This document shows, piece after piece, positions 9,501-21,500 of a stretch of 64,000 bases of DNA. The stretch lies in contig DISD01000005.1 in assembly GCA_002435715.1 (NCBI GenBank), forward strand, positions 26,014 to 90,013. Reading direction: 5' to 3'. Position 1 is the first letter of the stretch. Each line of letters begins with the position of its first letter. A program made the position numbers and the translations under genes. A model generated the notes under the pieces. The model was not told where the DNA came from, did not search any database, and saw only the letters and a program-made list of their open reading frames with translations. This stretch comes from Rhodospirillaceae bacterium UBA6219. Its GTDB lineage: Bacteria; Pseudomonadota; Alphaproteobacteria; Rhodospirillales; Magnetospirillaceae.

Positions 9501-12500
9501 CGCTTGGGCCCGGATGTGGTCGCAGACATGGCGGCCGACCCCCCCGGCGCCGCCGGTGATCAGATAGACGCCGTCGTCGCGCCACGGCGAGGGGGCGGCG
9601 GGGGCGGTGATTTCATGCCAGCGCCGGACCAGACGTTGCCCGTCTTGATAACGGATGTCGGCATCGGCGGTGGCGGCGTCGCGGTCCAGGCGTTGGGCCA
9701 AATCGGCGGTGGCCATGTCCAGGCGGATCATCTGGCAGCGGATGGACGGACGTTCTTGTGTCGCGCTGCGCAGCAACCCGCCCAGGCCGTCCAGGGACAG
9801 CGGGCTGGTTACGTCCACCACCACCTGTACCAGGGCGGCATCCGGGCGGCTTTTGAACAGATCCTGCAGCAGGGCCAGCAGCCGGGCGGCGTGGTCGTCA
9901 TAAGCCGCGGGCGGCAACACCACGGTTCCCGCCATGGCCCGGGGCGCGCTGGGGGGCGGTTCCACCAACACCACCAGACGCTGGGCGGGGATGGCGGCGG
10001 GGCGGCCGTCGTCAGGCTGCCAATGGGGGGCGAACAGCAAAGGCAGCGGGGCCTTGGCGGCCAAGGGGGCACCATTGCCCGGCACCCAATAGCGTTCACG
10101 GGCGAAGGGATAGCCGGGCAAGGACAGACGTGGCGGTACCGGATCGCCACGCCATGCCCGCCAATCGACCCTGGCGCCGCGCACCCAGGCGGCGGCGATG
10201 GTGTCGGCATCGACTAAGGGGGCGTTTCCCTGGTTGCGTCCCGCCCGCTGGCGGTAGCGGAAGGGATTGTCCAAGGCGGCCAACAATTCCGCCTTGCTGG
10301 TGGCGACCAGGGCCAGACGTTCCTCGAATTCCTCGCGCCCGGTCTGCAGGGTGTGGGCCAGGGACGGCAGCTCGGATTCGTCCAAGGCGGCCACGGCGGT
10401 GCGCAGGCGGCGGACCATGTCGTCCAGGCATTCGGGGGTGCGGGCCGACAGCGGGAAGACGTCGCGGCGCTGGGGCAAGGGCACGGAAGGGGGGGCGATG
10501 TATTCCTGCACGATCACATGGGCGTTGGCGCCGCCGGCGCCGAACGACGACAGCCCGGCCAGACGCGGCAATCCGTCCGGGCTGGGCCAATCGGCCAGAT
10601 GCCGTTGCACCACGAAGGGGGTGGCGGCGAAGTCGATGCCGGGATTCAGGGTTTCGGCATGCAGCGACGGCGCCAGCTTGCGGTGACGGAACTGCAAAAG
10701 CAGCTTGGACAAGCCGGCCATGCCGGCGGCGCTTTCGCAATGACCGACATTGGATTTCACCGAACCGATGGCGCAAAAGCCGCGATCAGGCGTGTGGTGG
10801 GCGAAGGCGCGGGACAGTGCGGCGATCTCGATGGGGTCGCCCAGCGCGGTGCCGGTGCCATGGGCTTCCACATAGCTGATCTGGCGGGCCGACACCCCGG
10901 CCTTGTCCAGGGCGCGGCTGATGACCGCCGCTTGCGCCGCCGGGTTGGGCACGGTGTAGCCGTTGGTGTGGCCGCCATGGTTCAGCGCCGAGGCGCGGAT
11001 CACCCCCCAGATACGATCGCCGTCGGCTTCCGCCTGACGCAGGGGTTTCAGCAGCACGGCGCCCACCCCTTCGCCGGGCACATAGCCATCGCCGCCGCGG
11101 CCGAAGCTTTCGCAGCGTCCCGACGACGACAGGAAACGCCCCTGGCCCAGACCCAGATATTTGTTGGGATGCACAGACAGGTTGACGCCGCCGGCCAAGG
11201 CCACCCGGCACGACCCCGACCGCAGACTGTCACAGGCCAGATGGATGGCGGTCAGCGACGACGAACACATGGTGTCCACCGCCACCGACGGGCCGTGGAA
11301 CCCGCAGAACGACGACACCCGGTTGGCGATGGAAGCGGCGCTGGACGACAGCGCCAGCGGTTGGCCGGCGACGCTGCGTTCGGCACCGTAAAGCTGGTAT
11401 TCCTCGTACATCACGCCGACGAAGACGCCCACATCGGCACCGTCCAGGCCGGGCGCGGCGGGGGCGATGGTGGTCCGGGTCAGCCCGGCATCTTCCATGG
11501 CGTGCCAGGCGCATTGCAGGAACAATCGTTCCTGAGGGTCCAGATACTCGGCCTCGCGCGGGCTGATGTTGAAGAACAGCGGGTCGAAGCAGGCGACGTC
11601 GTCCAGGAAGCCGCCCCATTTGCCATAGGTCTTGCCCGGCTGGCCGGGGCGCGGATCGAAAAAGCGCGCATGGTCCCAGCGGTCGGCGGGGATTTCGCCG
11701 ACACAGTCGCGGCCTTGTTCCAGGTTGCGCCAGAACTGGTCCAGATCCGGGGCCCGGGGGAAACGTCCGGCCAGACCGATGATGGCGATGGCATCGTCCG
11801 ATGACGACAGGGGGCGGGCCGCCTGTGCCGATGCCAGCGTGACCGGGGGCGGGGAAACGGCAGGAACGGCGTCGCCCAGCAGGCGCGACAGGGTCGGGCC
11901 GTGGTGGGTGACGAACCAGTCGGCCAGGGCGGCCAGGGTCCGGCAATCGAAGAACAAGGTCTTGGGCAGCGGGCCGAAATCGTCCTCCAGCACGTCGGTC
12001 AGCCGGGTGATCATGATGGAATCGATGCCATAGACTTCCAAGGCGGCATCGGCTTCCACATCGGCCACCGGGACAGCGGCTTCGCGGGCGACCAATTCGG
12101 CCAAGCGGGCGATGGTCGCCGCCCGCAGGTCGGGGGCCGGTTTGTCGGCCTTCAGCCGTCGCAAGGTGAAGCCGCCAATGCGCAGGCATAAGGTGCCGTC
12201 GGCATCGGCCACATCCACATCCAGCTTGATGGTGCCGCCGGTGTCGGACACGGACCGCACATGGGCCCACATGTCCGCCGTGGTGGGGGCCAAGATTTCG
12301 GCGGTATCGACACCAAAGGGCAGGGCGACGTCGCCGTCGCCGCCCCCCTGGAACAAGCCCAGGGCGGCCTGGAAGGCGCCGTCCACCATGGCCGGGTTCA
12401 GCCCCAGACCGGGCCGGTCGGCGACGGGTGGCAGGCGCAGTCGGGCCAGAACTTCGCCGCGTCCCAACAACAGCTGTTCCACCGGCTGGAAGGCCGGCCC

Positions 12501-15500
12501 GTATTGCAGTCCCAGCCCGGCATAGGCCGCATAAAGCGCCGAGGCATTCATTGTTTCGGGGCAGCGGGTCCGGATTTCCTCGATTGCCAGACAGCTGTGT
12601 TCGCCGGTCATCGGTTCGGCCATGCCCAGCATGTGCACAATGCCGTCGCCGGATACCAGACGGAAGGAGCGGCCGTCCACGGGCAGGCTGACCACGGTGC
12701 TGCCGCTGTCCAGGCGTAAGGGTTGCTGCCACACCACCCGCGACAGGCGCAACGGGGTGAAGGACGTGTCCGGGCTACAGGCGGCGCGGGCCAGTTCCAA
12801 CCCCATGGCGCCGGGCAGGATGCGGGTGCCGCGCACCCGATGATCGGCCAGCCAGACGTCGTCGGCATTGAGTGTGCGGCTGAAGGTCCGGGGCTTTTCC
12901 GGTGCCGGATCGTCGCCGGCGACGCGATAGAGGTCGCGGGCGAAAGCGTAGGTGGGTAGACGCAGGCGACGGCGCTTTTCGGGATGGGCCGTGGCCCAGT
13001 CGATGTCGGCGCCTTTCACCCACAGACCGGCCAGGATTTCGGCGGGCTGGTTGGCCGGTTGCGTGGGGCCGGCTTTGTGGGTGCTGTCCAGATGGCCGAT
13101 GAACAGGTGGTGGTTGTCGCCGGCCAGGAAACGGTCCAGCCCCTGGCGCAGTTGGTCCAGCGTGCTCACCACCAGGGCCAGGCGGTGGCGCATGGCATCG
13201 CGCCCCACCTGCAGGGTAAAGGCCAGATCGGCCAATTCGGCGTCGGCCACCCGACCGGCGGCGACAAAGTCGCGCAAGTTGCGGGCCTGATCCGCCAGAC
13301 GTTCGGCGTTCTGGGCCGACAGCACCACCACCAGCGGCCCGCACTGGGGGGCGGGCCGTGGGGTGGGGCGGCGATATTCTTCCAAGATCACATGGGCGTT
13401 GACGCCACCAAAGCCAAAGGATGAGACGCCGGCGCGACGTGGCAGCGTCTGGCCTTGGGTATCGCGGATTTCCGGCCAATCCTCGGGCGAACGCACCACA
13501 TGGAAGGGGCTGCCCTCTAATTGGACATAGGGGTTGATGGGGTCGCAATGCAGGCTGGGGGCCAAGGTGCGGTGCGTCATCTGCAACAGCACCTTGATCA
13601 TGCCGGCGGCCCCGGCGGCCAGTTCCAAATGGCCGATATTGGTCTTGACCGACCCGATGCCGATGCGGGCGCCGTGGGTGCCGGCAAAGGCGGCTTTCAG
13701 CGCGTTGATTTCCACCGGGTCGCCCAATTTGGTGCCGGTGCCGTGGGCTTCGATATATCCGATACTGGCCGGGTCGATGCCGGCACGGCCCAGGGCGTCT
13801 TGCACCAAGGCCGTCTGCGCCGCCGTGTTGGGGGCGGTCAACGAATTGGCCCGGCCGCCATGGTTGACGGCGCTGGATCGCACCACCGCCAAGATGGGGT
13901 CGCCGTCGGCTTCGGCGTCGGCCAGGAACCTCAGCACCAGCATGCCCACCCCTTCGCCCCGGACATAGCCGTTGGCGTCGGCGGCGAAGGTCTTGCAGCG
14001 GCCGTCGGGCGACAGCATGCCGGCCTTGGCGAAGTTGATGTGGGCTTCGGGGGTGACGATGGTGTTGACGCCGCCCACCACCGCCATGTCGCAATCGCCG
14101 GCCCGCATGGCCTGGACGGCGCGGTGCAAGGCGACCAACGAGCTGGAACAGGCGGTTTCAACGGGTTCGCTGGGGCCGTGCCAATCCAGGAAATAGCTGA
14201 TGCGGTTGGGCCCCACCGACGGCACCGCGCCGGTCGCCACATAGCCTTCGCCGCCGGTGGCGTCGCCGATGGTGGCGCGATAACCGCTGGACGAGGTGCC
14301 GACGAACAGGCCGACATTGCGGCCGGCCAAAGAGCGCGGGGCGTGGCCGCAATCCTCGATGGCCTTCCACACATGCATCATGATCAGACGCTGCTGCGGG
14401 TCCATCAGCTTGGCTTCACGCGGCGAGATGCCGAAGAACAGCGGATCGAACTCGAACACGCCGTCGACGAAGCCGCCCCAGTGGATGTTGGTCTTGCCGT
14501 GTTCGGTCTTGGGGTCGCCGTCCAACGCCTGCCAATCCCAGCGGTCGGCGGGAATGCGGGTGATGCCGTCGCGCCCGTTCAGCAGGTTGTCCCAAAAGGC
14601 GTCGCCGTCGGGGGCCTGGGGAAAGCGGCAGGAAAAGCCGACGATGGCGATGGGGGCGTCGTTATCGGCAACGGCTTTGACCGCTGGGGCCGGGCTTGGC
14701 GCCGTTTGGACCACCGCCGGCAAGGTGGCGCTGCCGGCGATGTGGGCCGCCAACCGGTTCAGGGTGGCGAACTCGAAGAAATCGGCCGGGGTCAGGCCAA
14801 GCTGCAACTCGGCGTTCACCTGGGCGGCAAAGCCGGTCATGGTGATGGAATCGAAACCGAATTCCCCCAATTCGGCATCGGGGTCCAACACCGTGGGCGC
14901 CACTTCCAACACCCGGGCGGCGATGTCGGTCAAAGCCTGCAGGGCCGAAGCGGGGACCTCGCTCGGCGTCGGCGTCAGCGGTGGCGGCGGTGGGGCGACG
15001 GTCTGTGCCGGCGTGGCCTTGACCGCTGTGGCGGTGCCGATCCAATGGCGGGTGGCGGCCAGGGGATAGGGCGGCAGGGCGATCCGCTGCGGCGGATGGG
15101 CGCCATAGAGCCGGCGCCAATCGACGGCGAAGCCCTTGACCCACACTTCCAGCAAGCCGTCGGCCCGGCCCTTGGCCGCCAATCCGATGATGGCCTGGGC
15201 GATGTCGGGGTCGCTTTCCAGCACCGAGACGGCACCGCGCCCGCTTTTCACCCGGCCCTGGTGCACGGCCGGGTCGTCGTGGCCGGCCAGAAAGCCATCC
15301 AGGCGCAGCAAGGCCTCGGCGGGGCTGGCGGCGGTGAAGGCCAGGCGGTGCTCCATGGCTTCGCGCGTGGTCTGCAGGCTGAAGGCGATGGCGGCAAGGT
15401 CGTGGCGGTCACGGGCCAAGAAATCGCGCAAGGCCTGCGCCTGGGCTTTCAACGCCTCGGGGCTGTGGGCCGACAGCACCAGCAAGGCGGGGCCGGTGAC

Positions 15501-18500
15501 GGGCGATGAGGGCGGTACTGCGGGCGGCAGGTATTCCTCGACCACCACATGGGCGTTGGCGCCGCCGAAGCCAAAGGACGAGATGCCGGCGCGGCGCGGC
15601 AGCGGCCGTCCCTGGGCATCGATCATCCGCGGCCAGTCCTGGCGCTTCTCGGCCACCCGGAACGGCGTGTCGGCCAGTTTCAGATAGGGATTGAGCGGCG
15701 TGCAATTCAGGCTGGCGGCGATGGTGCCGGCCTGGATTTGCGCCACCACCTTGATCAACCCGGCGATGCCGGCGGCCAGTTCCAGATGGCCGATATTGGA
15801 TTTGACCGAACCGATGGCGCAATCCATCGCCGGGGCCGGCCCGAAACGGGTCTCGGACTGGCGGGCCAAATCGGCGAAGGCGTTGGTCAACGCTTCGATC
15901 TCGATGGGGTCGCCCAACGGGGTGCCGGTGCCGTGTGCCTCGATATAGCCGACGCTGCGCGGGTCGAAACCGGCACGGCCATAGACCGACCGCAACAGGT
16001 CGGCCTGGGCCTTGGGATTGGGCGCGGTCAGCGAGCTGGCGCGGCCGCCGTGATTCTCGCCGCTGGCGCGGATCAGCGCCAAGATGGGGGCGCCGTCGCG
16101 CTGGGCGGCGCTCAGGCTTTTCAGCAACACCAATCCGATGCCTTCCCCACGGCCATAGCCGTCGGCGGCGGCGGAAAACGGCTTGCTGTGGCCGTCGGGG
16201 GCCAGCATGCCGGCGCGGGAAAAGCCGATGAAGGTGTCGGGCAGCAGCAACAGGTTGACGCCGCCGGCGATGGCCGCCTCGCAGGTGCCGCCGCGAATGG
16301 CCTCGACCGCCCGATGAACGGCGACCAGGGCGCTGGAACAGGCGGTTTCCACCGCCACGCTGGGGCCATGCAGGTTGAAGTGGAAGCTGATGCGGTTCGG
16401 CCCCAAGGACGGCGCCAAGCCGGTCATGGCATAGCCTTCCACCGTGTTGCCGGCCTTGCTGGCCAGACGGCCATAGCCGGTGTCGGCGATGCCGACGAAC
16501 ACCCCGGTGTCGCTGCCCGAAAACCGTTTGGGCGGAATGCCGGCATTTTCGAACAGGCGCCAGGCCTGGGTCAGCAACAGCCGCTGTTGCGGGTCCATGG
16601 TGCGGGCTTCCGGGGCCGACAAGCCAAAGAACCCGGCGTCGAACTGGTCGATGCCATCCATGAAGCCGCCGGCGCGCACATTGCACTTGCCTGGCTCGGT
16701 CTTGGGGTCGCCCCAGATGGAACGCCAATCCCAACGCTCGGCCGGGATGTCGCCGACACAGTCGCGGCCCTGTTCCAGATTGGCCCAGAAGGTTTCGACA
16801 TCGTTGGCGCCGGGGAACTGGCCCGCCATGGCGATGATCGCCACCGCGTCGTCGGGGCGGCTGGGCGCCGCCATCAGCGGAACCATCGGCAGGGGGGTGA
16901 CGGGTTCCGGGGGGGGACTGGGGATCGGTGCGGCGGCGGTCAGGTCCAAGCCCAGTTTCGCCGCCAGGGCCCCACCATGGGCGTCGGCCAGATGGCGGGT
17001 CAGCCCGGCCAAGGTCGGGTGTTCGAAGAACAGCGTCGGCGTCAGTTCCAGGTCGAACAGATCGTTCAAGGCGTTGGCGAACTGGGTGAAGCTGATGGAA
17101 TCGAAACCGTATTCGGTCAGTTCCTGGTCGTCGTCCAGATCGTCCACCGCCACCTTCAACTGGCCGGCGGCGGCGGCCATCAAAGCGTGGCGCAGCTTGT
17201 CCGACAGGTCGGGGTGCGAGGACGCGGGAACCGGCGCCGCCATGGGCACGGGCGGGGGCGTGGCGGCCAGACGACGGGTCAGCTTGTCGCCATCACCGGC
17301 CCCGACCAGCAGGCGCGCCCCGTCAAAGGCCAGGGCCCGGGCCAGCACATCCAGGCCGGCGGCGCTGGGCAGGGGCACCAATCCGGTGCTGCGCGTCATC
17401 ATGGCTTCGGCCTGGGCATCAAGCCGCATGCCGCCTTCGGCCCATAACGGCCAGACGACGGCAAGGGTGCGGCCGTGGACAAGACCGGCGCGACGACGCA
17501 CTTCGCGGCCCACGGCGAAGCCTTCCAGGAAGCCGTTGGCGGCGGCGTAATCGGTTTGCCCGGCGCTGCCCATCACCGCCGCGATGGACGCGAACAGCAC
17601 GAAGAAATCCAACGGACCGTCGCCAACCGCCCGGTCCAGGTTGACGGCGCCGGCCACCTTGGGGGCCAGAACCGCCGCCAGCCCGGCGGCAGTCTTGCCG
17701 GTTATAAGGCCGTCATCCAGGATGCCGGCGGCATGGACGATACCGTCCAGGCGGCCATGGCGGGATCGGATGGTGTCGATCAGGGCTTGGCTGGCCCCGG
17801 CATCGGCGATGTCGGCGCTGATGTATTCGGCGCCGATGGTCGCCAGCCAGTCTTGGCTGGCGGCATCCGCCATGCGGCGCCCACACAGTACCAGCCGGGC
17901 ATGGGGGGCGGCGGCGTGGATGGCGTCGGCCAACAGGCGGCCCAAACCGCCCAGGCCGCCGGTGACCAAGATGACCTGGCCGTCCCGCCACGGGGTCGGG
18001 GCGGCGGGCAGGGACGCGGGTTTCCAGTCTTCTTGCCACCACTGGCCGTTTTCCCAGCGCAATTTGTTGCCGGCGGCCAGGGCGGCGGCCTGGGCCGGCT
18101 GGTCGTCGGTCCGGGCCAAATCGGCGGGCAGGATCAGGACTTGGCCGCCCAAGGTCGGGCGTTCCTGGGCAGCGCTGCGCAACAGGCCGATGATCCCGGC
18201 CATGGCCTCGGCATCGGGGCCGTCCTCGACCACCACCTGAACCAGGGTCGAAGCGGCGGCGCCTTGGGCGGCGACCAACACCTGTTGGGCCAAACGGGTA
18301 TAGCGTTGCGCCAGATCCCCGCTGGCATCGGCCAGCACCACATGGCGGTGCGACCAGATGGCGGGGCTGGTGTCGGCCGGGCGCCAAGACGGTGCCCAGG
18401 TCTGGATGGCGGTTTGGTTGGCGACAGCCGGCAAGCGGGTGGCGAAGCCGCTGATCCGCAGGCGCGGGCTGCCGTCGGCGGCCAGCAGATCAAGGTCCAA

Positions 18501-21500
18501 GGTGCGGACACGCTGGGCGGTTTCGGCCTTGGCTGCGGGGCGGATGTGCACCCACATCTCGGTTTCCAGCGGCCCCAGGATATCAAGGGCTTCGACGGCG
18601 AAGGGCAGGGCGGCGGCGGGGCTTTCGCCCTCGGCCAGGGTCATGCCAAAGGCCGCCTGGAAGGCGCCGTCCAGCAGGCTGGGATGCAGGGGATAGCAAT
18701 CCCGTGTTCCCGCCACCATCGGCGGCAGGGTCAACTGGGCCAGCACGCTGGGGCCCGGTCCAGTCCAAAGCGCGGTGATGGCGCGGTGGGTGGGGCCGTA
18801 ATTCAAACCCATGGAATCGAAGGCGGCGTAAATCTGCGTGGCCGTGTGGGCTTGGGAATGGGCGTTTCGCAACGCTGTGATATCGACCTTCGGGGCGATG
18901 GAAGGGCCGCTGTTTTCCAGCCGCATCTGGACGTGAAGCTGTTTGTCGGCCCCTTGCGTCCGGCTGGCGATCTCGACCACGCCGCTGGCGCGGTCCAGGC
19001 TGATCACCACCGACAGCGGTGCGTCCACCATCATTGGCCGCACCCACACCACACCCTTCAGGCCGGTGACGGGCAGCCCCGCAGCGTGGGCGGCGGCGCG
19101 GGCCAGTTCCAGAGAGGCGACGCCGGGCAGCACCGGCTTGCCGTTCAGCCGGTGGTCGGTCAGGAAGAACTCGTCGCCTTTCAGATCGACACGGAAGCAA
19201 TCGGCACCCTCGGCGTGCAGAACCATGCCGGTATTCAGCGTTTCCTCGGCGTCCACGGGCAGCCAGTAGCGTTTGCGTTCAAACGGCGTCGGCGGCAGCG
19301 ATAGGCGGCGGGGCGTGTTGTCCCACAAGCGGGCCCAATCCACGCTGTCGCCAGCCATCCAGGCTTGGGCGACAGGGATTGCGTCTGTGGCGGTGACGGT
19401 GGCGGCGACATGACGGCGTTCGACCTGGGTGGCGGTGCTGTCATCGGCCAGGAAGGCTTTCATCCGCTCGACCAATTGAGCGGCGCTGTCGGCGACGAAG
19501 GCCATACGCACCGGCCAATGGGTGCGGCCGCTTTGCAGGGTCCAGGCCAGGGCGTCAAACTCGGCATCGTTCACCCGTTGGCACAGTGCTGTCACCAAGC
19601 GGCGCAATCCATCGCGGCTGCGGGCCGAAACCGGCAGCACCAGCGGGCGCGGTCCCGAACCGGTCGGCGTGGGAAGGGCGCGGTATTCCTCGACCACCAC
19701 ATGGACGTTGGCACCGCCAGCGCCGAACGACGACAGGCCGGCGCGGCGCGGCGCCTCGACGCCGTCGATGAAGGGACGCGGCCAGGGGCGGGCTTGGTGC
19801 AGGATGGCGAAGGGGGTGCCCTGCAGGTCGATCAGCGGGTTGACCGGGCTGGCGTGCAAGCTGCGGTATTGGGTGCCGCTGTTCATGGCCAGCAGCACCT
19901 TGATCAGGCCGGCGATGCCGGCGGCGGTCTCGGCATGGCCGATATTGGATTTGATCGAGCCCAGGCCGCAATGGGGCGTACCCGGAACCGCCAGTCCATG
20001 GTGTTGGTAAAGCTGGGCGAAAGCGGTTTTCAGGCCCTCGATTTCCACCGGGTCACCCAGTTTGGTGCCGGTGCCGTGGCATTCGATCATGCCGATGCTG
20101 CGCGGGTCGGTGCCGGCCCGGGTATGGGCCTCGACGATCAGGCGGGCCTGGGCCGCCGGGTTGGGGGCGGTCAGCGAAGACGTGGTGCCGCCGTGATGGG
20201 CGACGCTGGCGCGGATCACCCCCAAGATGGGGTCGCCATCGCGTTCGGCCAGGTCCAGGCGCTTCAGCAGCACGGCGCCGACCCCGTCGGCGCGGGTATA
20301 GCCGTCGGCTTGGGCCGAAAACGTATGGCAATGTCCCTGCGGCGACAGCATGCCCACTTGCGAGAACAACACGTGCTGGTCGGGCGACAGCATCAAATTG
20401 CTGCCGCCGGCGATGGCCATGTCGCAGCCTTCGTGGCGGATGCTCATCACCGCCCGATGCAGGGCCACCGCCGAACTGGAGCACGCGGTGTCCACCACCT
20501 CGCTGGGGCCGTGGATGTTGAGCAGGAAGGACAGCCGGTTGGGGCAAAAAGCATGGCCCAGACCGGTCATGCGCTGGGCGTCGGTGATGCCCGCCTGATT
20601 GGCCAGATTGACGTAATCCAGCAAGTTGATGCCCACGAACAGCCCGATCTTGCGGCCGTCCAGGGCGGCATGGGGCATGCCGGCACGATCGATCAGCGCC
20701 CACACGCATTCCATGAACAGCCGGTGCTGGGGGTCCATCAGCTCGGCTTCGTGGGGCGACAGGGTGAACAACGACGCGTCGAACAGATCGACGTCAGGGA
20801 CGAAGCCGCCCCATTTGATGCGGGTGAACGGTCCCTGGCGCGGATCGCCCCACACCTTGCGCCAGTCCCAGCGATCGGCCGGCACCTCGGTGACGCAGTC
20901 GTCGCCGGCTTGCAGATGGGCTTGCAGGCTTTCCAGATCGGGGCTTTGCGGGAAGCGCCCGTCCATGGCGATGACGGCGACGGGGATTTCCCCTTCGCTG
21001 GCAGTGGGTTGGGGTTCGGCCACCGCCGGCTGGCGACGATGGGCGCGATGGCGGGCCAGCCAGGGGGCCAAGTCGTCGGCCGTGTCCGTGGCGATACGGG
21101 GTGCGGACGGTGCCGGGCTGTCCTTGGCGTAACGGGCGTCGATGGCGGCGCCGTGGCGCTGGCGCAGGATCTCGGCCAGATGGCGCAGGTTGCGGGCTTC
21201 GAAGAAGGTGGTGGGCGCCACCTGGATGGAAAAGGCGCGGGAAATCTTCACCATCACTTCGGTGATGGCGATGGAATCGATGCCGAAATTGGCCAGGTTT
21301 TCTTCCGGGTCCAACTGCGCTTCCGGCAGGCGCAGCGCCTCGGCGGTCAGCCGCCGTACATCGGCTTCCAGGCGATCCGACAAGACGGCCGAATCCTGGG
21401 CCATCGCCGCCGGCGGGGCGGCGGCGGGTTCCAGGCCAGCACCGGCCAATAATTCCTGTTCGAGCAGGGAACTCATGGCGGCGGCGAGATCGGCGTTGCT

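Noticed and set aside
12150..12890. DH of module 9 as a pyran synthase
   Set aside because: HxxxGxxxxP and the Asp of the second motif are kept, unlike typical PS domains; left as DH.
3657..13000. Several plus-strand open frames of 400-1000 codons opposite PKS2
   Set aside because: Their products are low-complexity Gly/Gln/Arg sequence repeating with each module; shadows of the conserved KS and KR code.
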